A stretch of DNA of 64,000 bases from Spinellus fusiger. Its lineage: Eukaryota > Mucoromycota > Mucoromycetes > Mucorales > Phycomycetaceae. Shown here in pieces: positions 47,877 to 62,400 of this stretch (position 1 is the first letter of the stretch; the number at the start of each line of letters is the position of its first letter). Location: assembly GCA_025094145.1 (NCBI GenBank), contig JALLLS010000066.1, positions 1-64,000 on the forward strand. Direction: 5' to 3'. Both the position numbers and the translations under genes were made by a program. The notes beneath the pieces are model-generated. The model was not told the origin of the DNA, did not search any database, and saw only the letters and a list, made by a program, of their open reading frames with translations.

Positions 47877-49456
47877 ATGACAAACTCTGCTTCTTTCACT
47901 ATGACTCTTCCAGCTATTTCTCACGTGGCTATTATAGGAGCTGGTGTAGGAGGGCTTGCTGCCGCCAAAGCCTTTTATGACGAAAAGACCTATAATATTA
48001 CAGTGTTTGAGCGTAACTCTCGCGTAGGAGGGACTTGGTAAATAGAAACTCATCAAGAGAAAAGAAAGGAGAAAGAAAAGAGAAAATAGGCCACGTCAGG
48101 AATACTAAGAACCTAGCAACTAATGGCTTCAAGAAATAAAGGATCTATTCGCCTACTACAAATACTTACAAGATACCCTCCAATAATGTCTTGGAAGTCG
48201 ATCCTCCAGGAAATACAAACAAACAAACACATTCTGCTATCTATGAGGATCTTCATACCAACCTTCCTACTCCTGTCATGTGTTTTCGTGGCTTTCCATT
48301 CCCACCAGACACTCCTCTTTTCCCCCATCATGACCAAGTTCTCAGCTACATTGAACAGTTTAGTAAAAGCCATCACCTTGAGTCCATGATAAAATTCAAT
48401 ACAAATGTGGTAAAGGCAGACTATCTTCAAGAAAAGAAGGTCTGGCAGCTGTCGTTGTCTCATGAACAGGGAGAAGAGAGTCAACACTATGTACAGGAAT
48501 TTGATGCTCTTGTTGTAGCCAATGGTCACTATTCAGTTCCATGGATACCCGATATTCAGGGGCTGACTTCATTAGTCCCTCATCAATTGAGTACTCTAAA
48601 GGTCTACCACTCTCAAGACTACCGAACTCCAATCCCTTTTCGTGATCAAGTAAGTCGAACAGACAGATGAGAGACATTAGAAAAAGAGGGCATCTGTATT
48701 AATGCATGCATCTGTATTACTGCATATGAAAAGAACGTCTTGGTGGTAGGAGGGGGTGCTTCGGCTTTTGATATTGTCAGACAAGTGTCTACTACCGCCA
48801 AGCAGGTGTACCATTCGATCAGAACCAAAAACAAACTTGTTGCAAGGGCCATAGAGACACAAACATCTAATTGTAGCCACGTCCCTGCATTGAAACAGTT
48901 TATTCCTTCTTTTCAGCCAGGTGACCAGTCTGTTATTGAGCTGGAAGATGGCACACTCCTCAAAGACATTCATGTCGTTGTATTAGCTACTGGTTATCTC
49001 TACAGTTTCCCATTTCTATCTTTTGAGAAGAGTGTCTTCATTACCGACGGACAAAAGGTGCATGGTTTGTATCGTCATTTGTTCTATAGAGAAAACCCCA
49101 CCTTGGCCTTTATAGGTCTTCCTATCAAAGTAGCTCCTTTTCCTTTGTGCCAGGTACAATCTATTGTTGTTGCACGTTGTTGGAATGAAAGGGCTGAACT
49201 GCCATGCAAACTTCACATGGAAGAAGAAGAGGCAGCAAAGTATGGACTAGAAAGTAATTCTAGAAATGATATGACCTTTTCCCAGGAAGAAGAGTTTGAC
49301 TATGTAGATCAATTAAGTGCATGGGCTGAAAGACAGCAATCCAATGATATCAGCACATGGACGTCGGATACCACAAACACTGAACGTCTTCCACAATGGT
49401 GGAAAGACATGCGATCAGCCGCTCTTGATATTCGACGTGATGCGCTTGGTTATTGA
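47877..49456 (+). CDS. Flavin-containing monooxygenase-like protein (3 exons)
   Basis: FAD- and NADPH-dependent monooxygenase of the FMO family, which oxygenates N- or S-containing nucleophiles (yeast Fmo1 acts on thiols). Exons are 47877-48037, 48142-48649 and 48734-49456; introns are 104 and 84 bp; the protein is about 463 aa. The FAD motif G-A-G-V-G-G is at residues 21-26 and E-R-N-S-R-V-G-G-T-W follows at about 45-54. The first intron splits the Trp codon, restoring G-G-T-W-I-Y-S-P. An FMO-like L-K-V-Y-H-S-Q-D-Y-R is near 205-214, and the NADPH motif G-G-G-A-S-A is at about 229-234, just after intron 2. There is no signal peptide or obvious C-terminal anchor. An in-frame Met at 47901 is an alternative start that removes eight residues. 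The substrate is unknown. Confidence 0.88.
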
Positions 49457-51619
49457 TACCATTTACCATTTATGTGTTTGTTGTGATCTAATGATAATAG
49501 AAATAAAAATAGAGAGTCCTAGTGTTATGATTCTTATCGAGCATTTATTTTCTTAATGATCTTAATTTGATGTCTAGTGCATAATAAATTGTTGCTGATA
49601 GAAAACAACAACAAGACCTTGCTCTAGATAAAATCATAGAAGGGGGGGGGAGTGTGTTTCCGATACGCAGATAAAAATAAAAATAAAACAGCAACCAGTT
49701 TTGCTTAGTAACTCTAAAACAGTGACGCTTCTCTTTATCTTGGGGTGTTACTCAAATGAAAAGAAATCCAAGCAGTGTATATTTTGTATTTACCTTTTTT
49801 TCTTTCTTTCTAATGAGGAAGGGAAATAAATAAGTAAAAGAAAGGTAGTGAGATAGTAAGTCCACGCGTTTCTTGCATGTTGATTATAATAATTAGTCTC
49901 ACGAGTAAGTGGTTGTATCTTCTACACGAGTATGGGGTGCTGATATGAATAATAAAAACAGCTCTGTCACAAAAACCTTGGATGAATTGGATTTATTTCA
50001 TACCTAAGAATACTCTCAATAGAATAGGGCTATGCATTCTGTGTATTTATTTGTAGAGCACTAATGATTATAATTATAAAATTAGAAGAGCAGGCCTATA
50101 GACTAAATAATAGTATTAATAAATAAATAAAAAAGAATAAGATTTGTATTGACTTGTATTATAAGTAGATGAAACAGAAACTCTATTGTGAGAACATTTT
50201 TCTTTTTCTCGGCTGAAATATAAAAGAAATACGCTGATCCGTAGCAAAACAGGTGTAACAGGAACATAGGCCTATAAGGGTCTTACTCTATCAAGTGGTT
50301 TTGTTTATTTCTGCATAACAAGTAGGTGGACATATCACTCAGAAATACCAATAGACCGGCTTTGTTGATATCAAAATCAGAGTACAACACAATAGCAGAC
50401 ATAGAGGGTTGAAGCAATGTTTCTGTCAATGACTGTTATTTGCTAATAGCCACCATGTATTTCTTCATACTATGCTGATACAGAATAAGTACTAAGAAAC
50501 AAATCAGAATATAACATATGTCCCTATGTTGTTCTGATTTCCACACCTGTCAGTTTCTTTGTAATAATTTTCAAAGTTGAAAAGCATGTGAATTAGTTCA
50601 TTCTATTATATAAAAAAAGATAGTCTAATTTAGACTACCTTTCACTGTTTAGTTTTACATCGTAGTACTATATACTTTCAATAACTTTCATTCAATGCAG
50701 TGCATGTTTCACTATTTATATCTGAAGGCTTGAGCAATATCAGAGTAGGCTATCCAATGACATTCTCTCAAGTGATCCATTGTAACATTATCAATCACTT
50801 TCATCTGTTTGTACAGAAATTAAGATAGTCTCAATCCCATATCTTTAACAGTTACCAAATAATGATAAAAGGTTGGCTGTAGATAATTATGAGCCACTGA
50901 AATTCAACCTTGGCTCTCTTCTACTCTTTCTTCTTATGAAAGCACACAAATAGAAAAGATAGACCCCGGTTTTGAACTTTAGAATGTACCAGCAGACACA
51001 CCAGCAATTCCATTTTTCTTTTTTCTTTTTTGTTCATGTCATGTCTGTTTGAATGTCCTCACTTTGTAGTCTACATATGAGTTCACTTTAGAGAATTCTA
51101 CTGCTTGATTTGCTTGTTCCTGTACAGTTTTATTTATTTATTTATACATTCCTATTTATACATAATCTAAATACACAAATATTTACGCTACATAAACCCA
51201 TACACATATTGATAAAACTAACGAGATAAAATAAAGGATACCCTCCCCCCATTTACTTTCTAGAGAAAATAGTAGCAGTACATTCATCATCTATTTTATA
51301 AGCATCAGAATATAACTTTTACATTTTATTTGATCATCATTTGATCATAAATATAAGCCAGCCTTTGTATTTAAAGAGAGAAAGAAAAAGAGAAAGAAGT
51401 GTACCGGATTTATGATCTTTGTTGGATCAAATGCAAATGCACTGATTTGTAGATTATAATAGTCTCTATAAACCATTTTCTTATTCTATTTTTATTTGTT
51501 TATCATTTTCATAGTAGTAGATTCCTCAGTCATTTCTAAATAGAAAAAAAGTCAAAGGACTCTTCCTATAGCCCTAGTACAAATAAGTTTAAGAATCACT
51601 TACAATGAAGCAAATAGAA

Positions 51620-51700
51620 ATAAAAATAGATATGAAAATAGATATGAAAATAGATATGAAAATAGATATGAAAATGGAAATGGAAATGGAAATGGAAATA
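51620..51700. repeat. Microsatellite (AAATAGATATGA)n
   Basis: Tandem 12-base units, grading into (GGAAAT)n. Confidence 0.85.
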
Positions 51701-53059
51701 TTGCAAGTCATTGTGACAAGTACAAAACTCGGTACATACTGGAATACAACATGAAAATAAAATAGTAATAATAAAGAGTGTTCAGTGAGACTGTTCTTGA
51801 TGAAGAAAGGAAAGAGACATGGGTTGAAAGAAAGAGAAACAAACAAACAATTAGTCATCACGATAAGGAAGAAAAGGGTTGAATGGATTGTAAGCAAGTC
51901 CATTACCAACCGTTTTCTTGTTTGACCAGAGTTCTTTTGAATGGATTCATTTTCATTAATTTAATTTACAGGATTAAAATTCAATGACTCTTACATTTTT
52001 TTTTAGTACAATGATGAATGTAAAAGAAATGTTGTATTGTTATTTTTCAATTCTAGACTTGAATGTTCGCTTCTTGAGAAAGATAAGATTCGCTCTTTGT
52101 CTTTGAATTAAAAAAAAGAAGAAGTATACATCATAATAATGACGCCTCCCTTTTTTCATAGGGAAGAGCCCTTTAATATTAAAAGGAAAACATCACCAAG
52201 TTGACTAGACGTTATATAAAAAAAAGCAAGCTAATTTCGGCTCAATTTTAGGTTTGTATGAAGTCATTAAGAAAGACAGAGGTTTAGACAGATATCTTTG
52301 TAGATTTGTAGATTTGTAGACCAACAATTTGCCTGATAGTATAGAAATGAAATGATACAATTTTAAGATGATGTATTCTTTTGTTGTGTTCAGAGTGTAC
52401 TATTGCTTCATAGAATGAATCATGATGGTCAGAGATGAAGTAGGACTGAGGATGACTAGTGTCTTTTTCGTAGGTGCATATCTATGTGGGTAGGTGTAGT
52501 ATGGCATAAAAATACAGGATCGGTTCATTTTCTTGCTTTTGAAATAATAATCAACGACTGGTACTATTATTTTTTGTTGCTAGACTATTTGTCTTTATTT
52601 CTCCATGCCTTGCATTTAAAATAGAATTAAATTGAGAAAAGAAATGAGATAAACACACGACAAAAATAGAATTGATGGGCTTAAGGAAACTGTTCTAATA
52701 AAGAGCAGTCCATGGGCGTAGAGAAGCACAGAAATATAGTATCAACAAAGCAGTGATTGATTTTGAAAGGATTTCTAATTAAGGCCAACCATGCAGTAAG
52801 CGACATAACATTTAGCTGGCTGAAACCTGGCTTATTTTTATATCCTTAAAGTAAATCATCAGTTATTCAAAGCCTATTTTTATGGGGGGAGAGAAAAGGG
52901 AGGGGGTGTGAGGAGATGGAAAGAAAAGGATCAGGATTAGGAAATAAGGTATAGGAAATAGGACAATAAAGACAAGAGAATATCCGAGTAAAATCCAGCA
53001 AGAGGAGAGAAAGTGTCTATGTAGATATCTATAGTTGTAGATATACATATCATTGTCAA

Positions 53060-53344
53060 TGTGTGTGTAAATAAGTGTAGATAGATTTAGATAGATGTAA
53101 ATGGGTGTAAATGGGTGTAAATGGGTGTAAATGTAAATAGATGTAGGTAGATGTAGGTAGATGTAAATAGATGTAAATAGGTGTGTGTAAAAATAAAGAG
53201 TGTTAGCTATAATCCAAATAGAGTAATACTAATACTAATACTAATACTAATACTAATACTAATACTACCACTAATACGAATACTAAATACTAACACTAAC
53301 ACTAAATACTAAATACTAATAATAACACTAATAATAACACTAAC
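53060..53344. repeat. Compound microsatellite upstream of the NmrA-like gene
   Basis: Units of GTAAATGG and GTAGAT type (53060-53190) are followed, after a short spacer, by (ACTAAT)n and AACACTAAT variants (53223-53344). It ends about 240 bp before the start codon of the next gene. Confidence 0.85.
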
Positions 53345-53583
53345 ATCATTCATAATAGACTCACAGTCAGAAAGAGAGAAGAGATTAGAGTATCGGCATC
53401 ATTGAGATACAGACGATCCATAAATAAATTTTAAAATGAATAAATACTACCAATTCACTCACATTTACACCCACACTTTTATTCTCTTTTTCATCAATTC
53501 ACTCCTCCTTTGCCTCTCAATTCCAATTCCATCTTATTATCCACACTTGATCCACTTTTCCAAAGAACACTCTACTCTTCACC

Positions 53584-54810
53584 ATGCTTCTTATTACCAG
53601 CGCAGATCAATACATGGGTTTTTCCATTACCTCTTACTTGGCACGCTACGAACATTTGCGTCCAATGATGCGTGTTCTATGTCAGAATAAGACGTCCTGT
53701 CTTAACTTTGCTAAAAAGGGCATTGATGTACACCAGGTGGACTACACTCATCCAAATCATTTATCGCTTGCCCTGAGAGGAGTTGATCATATCATCTTGG
53801 CTGTGGGGAACGAGAAAGAGAGAGTAACCTATGCAAAGCATCTTTGTCAGATGGCAGCTCAGTCCGGCGTCAAATCCATTGTCTGTATTTCTCATGTGGG
53901 TGCAGTCTCTGGGGACCATGAGACACTGCAGCACTATGCACTTATTGAAGAGCAAGTCATTAATACTGATCTTCAATGGACTATTTTAAGGTAATGCATA
54001 TGCACATACAAAGACATGGATCTATATTAAGTAGTAGAAGAAGAATAAGAAGACCTACAAAAAAGAAAAGAAAAACAGAAGAGACATAAACAAACAAACA
54101 AAAACATGTCGAGTCCTACCCACAGTACTCATACTTCATCATAGACCCGAATGGTTACAGCAAAACTTCCACCTGTGGTCCAGCTACATTGAAAAATACC
54201 ATCACTTGCCTCTTCCCATGGCCGAGACTACTGATATATGTCCCATTGATGTGACTGATATCTGTAGGGTGGTTGAAGTGCTTGTGCTTGACCAACAGAA
54301 GCAGTTGATGCCTGCATTGGAGGACCAGCATCAAGATCAAGTCTATACCTTGACTGGCCCTGCTTCCATCAATAGCAAACAATTGGCAGATGATCTGAGA
54401 GATGCCACTGGATTCAATGGAATGACTTATCGTCAAGTACGACCCATGGACCTAAAATACAACCTACAGGAGTTGCGCAAAGACATTTGGTTTGATGCCC
54501 GTATTAAGCAGGAGAGTGCGCAGTTATACCGTGATGCATTAGACGGAGAAAGTTATAGCACAAAGGCTTTTGCAGTCCCAACAGGTAACGTAGTGTGGTG
54601 TCTCTATAGTAACTTATAGCCATCTACCCTTTTCTTTATTTTTAATTTTTAGATTTACAAATACAAACCTTTGTCGATTACTTTGACTGGGTGGACAAGA
54701 CAGCCAGCAGTGTATGTGTACCTCATGCTTCCATGATCACCGGTATACCTTCTCGGTCCATGGCCTCCTTCTTCCAAGAGAACGCCAACAGTTTCAAGCC
54801 AAGAGTTTAG
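53584..54810 (+). CDS. NmrA-like / atypical SDR NAD(P)-binding protein (3 exons)
   Basis: Exons are 53584-53990, 54145-54584 and 54653-54810; introns are 154 and 68 bp; the protein is about 334 aa. The Rossmann-like layout resembles NmrA/NAD(P)H-binding (PF05368/PF13460-type) proteins: a first strand M-L-L-I-T-S-A, R-V-L-C-Q-N-K and D-Y-T-H-P strands, H-I-I-L-A-V-G, S-I-V-C-I-S-H-V-G-A, then Q-W-T-I-L-R-P across intron 1. Later come the C-terminal motifs V-Y-T-L-T-G-P-A and F-V-D-Y-F-D-W. Such proteins act as redox sensors or quinone/NADPH-dependent reductases. The usual Gly-rich G-x-x-G-x-x-G loop after strand 1 is replaced by S-A-D-Q-Y-M-G, so cofactor binding is uncertain. The start has a good context (caccatgc). 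Confidence 0.82.
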
Positions 54811-55340
54811 TTTAGTTTAGTTTTCCTTTTATTACTTATTTCTTACACTGTAGCCAGTCTTTTCAAATCTTTGTTAATGTACATTCTCTTTTCTTTTTCT
54901 ATTTTTCCATCTTTCTTATATAAACAACGTATGATAAACATTCATAGGCACTGTCCTTATAAGTGTAGTTGTAGTTCTATCTATAGCTTCATTATCCAAT
55001 AGAAACACGGCCACAACCATCTACATATGTTATCCTCCTCTTTATATTCAACAACTTCATCTCTTATTCATAAAAGAGACTGTAGTTACGCACAACCCAC
55101 CCACTGTCCCCTTGACTATTCTTTTTATGTACAAATGCACACCAAGCAACAACTGTTCTATATAGAAACAATCCTTGTATCTTGAGCTTTATTACCTCTT
55201 ACACTCTGTGTTGTTTGAAAGAAAAACAAAAAGACAAAAGACAAAAACAACAATTGCCTTGCCTTGTCTTTTTATTATAATGTTTCTCTTGTAGTAGAAA
55301 TACTACTGTTTACACTGCAAAGATATCAGTCTATTGGCAT
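54811..55340. other. Convergent intergenic region (two 3' ends)
   Basis: This separates the 3' ends of the NmrA-like gene (+) and the E2 gene (-). Both 3' UTRs must lie here. No gene is seen. Confidence 0.6.
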
Positions 55341-56377
<1,037 letters not shown>

Positions 56378-56825
56378 GGTATGTTTTCTGTTAGTGCCTT
56401 CTTATGTACTGATAGGATAATAAAGGGAGTCTCTTTTTATTAGAAAGAAAGAAAAAAAGGGCAAACAGCCGAGAGGAAGTGGATGGAAAAGTAGATGAAC
56501 TTGTGAGGTGGAACACTCCCAAATAATAATAGGCCCTCCAATCAGCATCAGTGGCATCGATGTATGATGTCACCCGATTACGTGACCTGTTGTTGTCGTC
56601 TTGAGAAAAAAAAAGAGAAGGTAAGTGCTATCCACACTTCTCCACCTCTCCACCTTTAGTGACCAGGACAGCGCCTACCTACCTACCTACCTATACATCT
56701 ATACATCTATAGAGAAAGAAAGAAAGAAAAAAAAGAGAGAGAGAACCTTTTTCTTTTTCTATTGTAAACACCCACAAAACAACAAAAAACAAGACAAAAA
56801 CAAAAAGAACAGTAACCTAGTGACC
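56378..56825. promoter_or_regulatory. Shared divergent promoter (E2 / Swd2-like), CCAAT box and GTCAC inverted repeat
   Basis: 448 bp separate the start codons of two divergent genes. A CCAATCA box lies at 56538-56544. An inverted repeat GTCAC-N8-GTGAC lies at 56569-56586 and may be a bZIP/bHLH-type site. Closer to the Swd2-like gene are pyrimidine runs, (CTAC)n and purine runs. Regulatory roles are inferred from position only. Confidence 0.45.
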
Positions 56826-58267
56826 ATGGTGGAGTCTAATGAAGTCAATGGGCAAATAAAGATGACACCAGAAGTAGTGTCTTCTTATAAACCAGCCAAA
56901 TCCTTCAAACTGGGTGAAAAACCAGTCTCAGCCCTTTCATTTAGTGATAATGGCGAGTTATGTGTGACTTCAAGTGAGGATGACAGTATTCATGTGATTG
57001 ACTGTCTGGAAGGAAAGTAAGATTCTTTTCTCTACCTATGGCAGTAAATAGACAAGACATGCTATGGCACACTTTATTCATTATTTCTACAAGACAAAAG
57101 TCAACATTGTTTAGTAAAAAGTACGGCGTTAATTTAGCCCGGTTTACTCATCATTCGAATGCTATTGTGCATGCTTCTACCAAAGAAGATGGTAAACCTA
57201 TTCATATGAATGATATTAGAGTGGAAACCTCCTAATACAAACATACTCTTTTTGTTTTTGTTTTTGTTTTATTCTGTTTCTTGTCTTTTTGTTTTATTTT
57301 GTCAATGGACATGCATAGATACACTGCGATATTTGTCTTTATATGATAATCAATACCTTCGCTATTTCCAAGGCCATACAGACAGGTAATCATTGCACAG
57401 TCTATTTATTCTTCTCTCTGCTTCCATGAGTGGTGTGGTTAATGCACTACTAGAGTGGTGTCTTTGGGTATGTCTCCTCTCAATGATAATTTCCTGTCTG
57501 CTTCCCTGGATGGCAGTATTCGCTTGTGGGATTTACGCTCAGCAGGATGTGAAGTAAGGTATTTCTACAGTGAGTGACTGCGGCATTCATCCGTCTATCA
57601 GGGAGCCATGAATGTCATAGGATTCCCCACTGTGGCCTTTGATCCTTCAGGTCGTGTGTTTGCTGCAGGTCATGGTTCTGATAAACTGGGCATGTACGAT
57701 TTAAGAGCATGGAGAGCAGTAAGTCTGGGTACTGTGACTATGCCACTGAACTTGTATAGGGTCCCTTTCTTAATAATACAGTAGCCAATGGAGTCTCTGG
57801 TTGGAAGGGCATCAGTTTCTCTAATGATGGAAAGCACATTCTCCTTTCTACTACGGGAAATGCTCACTACATTCTCGATGCCTATGACTGTACACTCAAG
57901 CACCAATTGGTAGGCCATACAGGATCCACCCTTGGGATGTGTACTGAGTCTGTCTTTTGGTCTCCTGATGGGCGATTTGTGTATTCAGGTACAGTAGAGC
58001 AGGTGTATAGTAAAGACAGACAATGAATTAATGGCGATGTATCAAGGCACTACCCATGGCATGCTGAATGTATGGGACACTTACCAGAATGCCTACGAGT
58101 TGTCTCCTATGACCACTCTCTCTACACCCCACCAAAGAGAAGGCACACGTGTGGCAGGTCATAATCCTACTACGGCCATGATGGTGACAGGAGGAGATGT
58201 TGTAGTAAGTGCCAGCAGCATTGCACTGATCAATCAATGGAATAGATGTCTAATTGGATGTTCTTAG
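56826..58267 (+). CDS. SWD2: WD40-repeat protein, Swd2/WDR82 type (7 exons)
   Basis: Likely subunit of the Set1/COMPASS H3K4 methyltransferase and, in yeast, of the CPF 3'-end processing complex; nuclear. Exons are 56826-57016, 57094-57191, 57319-57385, 57454-57553, 57602-57718, 57760-57988 and 58047-58267; introns are 41-127 bp; about 340 aa. WD repeats appear as [11 protein letters not shown] ... I-H-V-I-D, the hallmark L-F-S-K-K-Y-G-V with [44 protein letters not shown] and [15 protein letters not shown] across intron 6. The start has an ideal context (ccatgg); Met13 would give a length closer to WDR82 (313 aa). The 41-bp intron 5 is very short. Confidence 0.9.
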
Positions 58268-59421
58268 GCACTCTGGCTACCTGATCTATGATCCGTTCTT
58301 GTTCATGTTCTTTCCACACTACCTATACATGTATACATACATACTTTTTATACATACACACCTTTTTATACATACATACACACATCTATGCATATATCTC
58401 TTGTCTGTCTGCTTGTCCACAGAACAACAACAACAAAATGGAAAGAGAAATAAAATAGGAACACCACAGTAGCCTTGGGCTCACTATAAACTATAGCCTA
58501 CAAAGAGAGATGAACCTGCCTAAGAAAAAAAAACAAGGGTCCATGTACACTTACAAATCTATGCATATGGCAAATGCATAGACTTCATCTGTCATAAGAC
58601 TATGCACCCTTTGAGTAGAATCAAAATGCAGGGTACTGGATATAGAAGAGGCCTTCTGATTATCATTTGCCTACTGAAAAAAACAAAAACAAAAACAATA
58701 CTTTAAAGTATTCTTACTAAGGAAATACAAAGTAGATAGCAAGGGAGCACAGCCATTCTATTCTTATCTGCTAACAGTACATTTGGATGACTTGTACAAA
58801 TACAAATAAACATGTACATGTACATACATAACCACAACTCTGCCTATCTATACGTGTCTCTACGTATCTATACTTGGGCATACATGCATTATCCTATGAA
58901 TAGAAACATGTACGTCTATACCTACCAACTAACCAATAGATAGATAGATAGAATAGATAGAATAGATAGAATAGATAGAATAGATAGATAGACAGTTAGA
59001 TAGATAAAAATGTATATGCTTGCCCTATGACCAATGAAAAAGATAGATTTCTATGCATGATTTCTAATTATCAGAATCAGCTACAGTCTACTGTCATTCT
59101 TTGGCAGTTAAGGAGTGGCTGTTTGTGGGCATATAGTATAGCAAAAACAATACCAATGTATGCATAAGCCTCAAACACTAATGTTTTAGCGTGGATTTGC
59201 TCTGCTGCTATTGTTACTGCAAAGAAATATTAAGTCGATCTTATGCCTCCATCCCATTCAAAACAAACACACACATCTATCCTTGTATTAGTAAGGTATG
59301 ACAATAGCATGTTGTAATGACTAGCGAAATCAAATTCAACCAAGCATACGATCACTTATGAATTAAAAATCAAATCTCAGCCTACTACCCTTTTTACTTT
59401 ATTGGTTCACAGACATACGCA
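58268..59421. other. Intergenic region with GATA microsatellite
   Basis: Holds the 3' UTR of the Swd2-like gene and the promoter of the 5-oxoprolinase gene. A (GATA/GATAGAATA)n repeat lies at about 58936-59006, and ACATAC-type repeats at about 58326-58390. I see no gene. Confidence 0.6.
58936..59006. repeat. Microsatellite (ATAGATAGA)n
   Basis: Tandem GATA and GATAGAATA units with few interruptions. Confidence 0.85.
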
Positions 59422-62400
59422 ATGAACAGCCCTCATGACGCTTTGACTATCTGTATTGACAGAGGAGGCACCTTTACAGACTGCATAGGATTTGTGAGTA
59501 GACCAGGAGAACCTTCTTATAAGGAATACGTCGTCAAACTATTATCCGAAGACCCTGCGAACTACAAAGATGCACCTACAGAGGGTATACGCCGCATAGT
59601 TGAACTTGCAACTGGAAAAACAATTTCTCGCGATGAACCGGTGCCTACAAGTTCAATTGGTAATATGCTCTACTACCAACTCTGCTAGAGTAAAAGAGAA
59701 AAGAAAGAAAGAAAGAGAAAGTATATTCATAAAGATACATTGGGCTTTAGAGAGTGTACGTATGGGAACAACTGTGGCTACCAATGCTCTTTTGGAGAGA
59801 AAAGGAGAACGGTGTGCATTGTTGATTACGAAAGGATTCAAAGATCTGCTTACCATTGGTAAAGTGTGTACTGCATGTATCCTAGAGTGACCTATCCTAT
59901 ACCTTAGGGAATCAATCACGACCCAAGATATTTGACTTGTCCATTACAAAGCCTGATATACTGCAACAAACAGTGGTGGAGATTGATGAACGGTAAATAA
60001 CAGAACAAGTCTCCTTTATTTCAATGGCTGTGGGGTGCACACTTCATATCAATAATGGCCTTTCTCCTCTCTTACAGTGTTATCATTCTGAATTCAGCAG
60101 CACAGCAAGACACAAAGGATCCTCACACACTATCAGATACATTCAAAGGGATTTCTGGTGAATGGGTCCAAGTATTACAGAAGCCAGGTAGACTGTTTCT
60201 CTATGATCCTGGAGTGCATTGTATCTCATTCTGCTCCAATGCTAGATATTCCTTTTGTCAAACAGCAGCTCCACTCTCTGTATGATGATGGCTATAGAAG
60301 CATCTCCATCTGCTTAATGCATGCCTACACTTATCCAGGTAATCAATACCTCAGTAGCATCCAGACATGACTGTGGGAAGCATACTTATTGTTATCATCA
60401 TCATTAGAGCACGAGATCCAAATAGGAGACATGGCAAAGTCAATTGGGTTTTCCCATATCTCTCTTTCTAGCCATGTTATGCCCATGGTGAAGATTGTAC
60501 CAAGAGGAACATCAGCAGTAGCAGATGCGTACTTAACACCCTGCATTCAAGACTACATTCAAGGATTTGTCAGTGGATTCGATGATGGATTTAAAAATGG
60601 CACTACTAAACTCCAGTTCATGCAGAGTGATGGCGGACTAGGTAATTTATAGGAGACAGAAAGGCAAAGGAGAACATTTGGGACAAGGAGACACTACTAG
60701 GGCATATGTCCCCTTTTCTCTCTCTCTTTTGTCTTTGTTTCGTTCACTCTGTCTACCTACATGCTGTAGGGTTTGACTGACATGGACTATAAATAGTGCC
60801 TGTGGAACACTTTTCTGGGTTCAAGGCTATTCTATCAGGACCAGCAGGAGGTGTTGTTGGTTATGCACAGACAACTTATGATGCTCACCATGATCCAACC
60901 CCAGTCATTGGATTTGATATGGGCGGAACAAGCACAGGTATCTTATGATGGAAGAACGTATAATATAAATCACAGATTAACCCTACAGAATAATAGATGT
61001 CTCTCGCTATGCTGGCCATTATGAACATGTCTTTGAGACGACTACAGCCGGGATTACTATTCAAGCACCTCAGTTGGATATTAATACTGTGGCAGCCGGT
61101 GGGGGGTCGATGCTGTTCTTCAAAAATGGCATGTTTACAGTTGGACCAGAGGTATTTCTTATTCATGTTTTGTTTTGTTTTGTATTATTATTATTTAAAA
61201 AAAAAGCGACTTGCACTTGTACGGGCCATTGATGTTTCTATAGAGTGCAGGAGCTCATCCTGGACCTGCATGTTATCGGTAAATACTATGAGAGAGAGAG
61301 AGAAAAAAGAAAAAAAAAGAGAGCAATTCAAAAAGATAAAATGCAATGAACAAAACCATTCACCTCCTTTTGTTTTACTGTTATTTCTGTGTTTAGTAAA
61401 GGAGGTCCATTAGCAGTATCTGACGCTAATCTATTACTGGGCCGCCTTCTTCCTAATTACTTCCCAAAGATTTTTGGCCCCAATGAGGACCTTGGTTTGG
61501 ACACTGCCATTGTTCATGAGAAATTCACTGAGCTGGCAAAGACCATCAATGCGTCCAGCCATACCAGCAAGTCTCTTGATGAGATTGTGTATGGGTTTAT
61601 TAAGGTGGCCAATGAGACAATGTGTCGTCCTATTCGTGCCTTGACAGAGGCAAAAGGTCATGATACAAGTAGACACACCTTGGCTGTCTTTGGAGGTGCT
61701 GGTGGTCAACATGGTATGCTTTATTATTATTATTATTATTATTTAAAAAAAAACTGTGTTGTTGTTATTTAAAGAGAAAACTAGAGAAATAGAAATGGAA
61801 GTCTATGGATGAAAATACCACTGTCACCCTTGACTTGCTAACATACTGATCCATCTATGAAATAATAAGCATGCGATATTGCTCGTAATCTTGGTATCTC
61901 AAAAGTCGTCTTGTATCGACACAGCTCAATTCTCTCTGCCTTTGGTCTAGCACTGGCAGATGTTGTTCATGAGGTTCAAGAACCCTGTGCAGACCTCATT
62001 GGATCTAAAACACTGCCTGGATTAAAAGAACGCATGAATCAACTTACTGAACAATGCACTCGGGCGCTGTTGGACCAAGGATTCTCCAAGAATCAAATCG
62101 ACACACAGGTCTTTTTAAATCTACGCTACAAGGGAACAGACTGTGCATTGATGACACTACAGCCATCTGATCCAAAGAATGCATTGGACTTTGAAGGAGA
62201 ATTTGTTCAGCTTTACAAACAAGAGTTTGGATTCTCATTTCCTGGGCGGTCTATTCATGTGGATGACATTCGTGTCCGTGGCACTGGAAGGACATGGACT
62301 CACCAGACATTGACTCCTGATGAAGACCTGCTTGTGTCTTCTCAGCTGGAGGAATTAAGAGAGGGGACAACGTCTGTCTATTTTGAATCAGGCAGAGACA

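Larger units (their letters stand above)
49457..53583. other. Intergenic region with microsatellites
   Basis: About 4.1 kb without a supported gene. Simple repeats include G9 near 49641, a TTTA run near 51132-51145, (GAAAATAGATAT)n at about 51620-51700, (GTAAATGG/GTAGAT)n at 53060-53190 and (ACTAAT)n at 53223-53344. The frame at 51589-51909 (minus) is mostly a product of the microsatellite. Confidence 0.6.

Noticed and set aside
48113..48529. Minus-strand frames opposite the FMO gene
   Set aside because: Shadows of the FMO exons and intron, without any family resemblance.
51589..51909. Membrane-like protein of 106 codons on the minus strand
   Set aside because: The I-S-I-F repeats are the translation of a microsatellite, and no homologous features are seen.
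53060..53344. CRISPR-like array
   Set aside because: The units are 6-12 bp simple repeats without unique spacers, in a eukaryotic genome.
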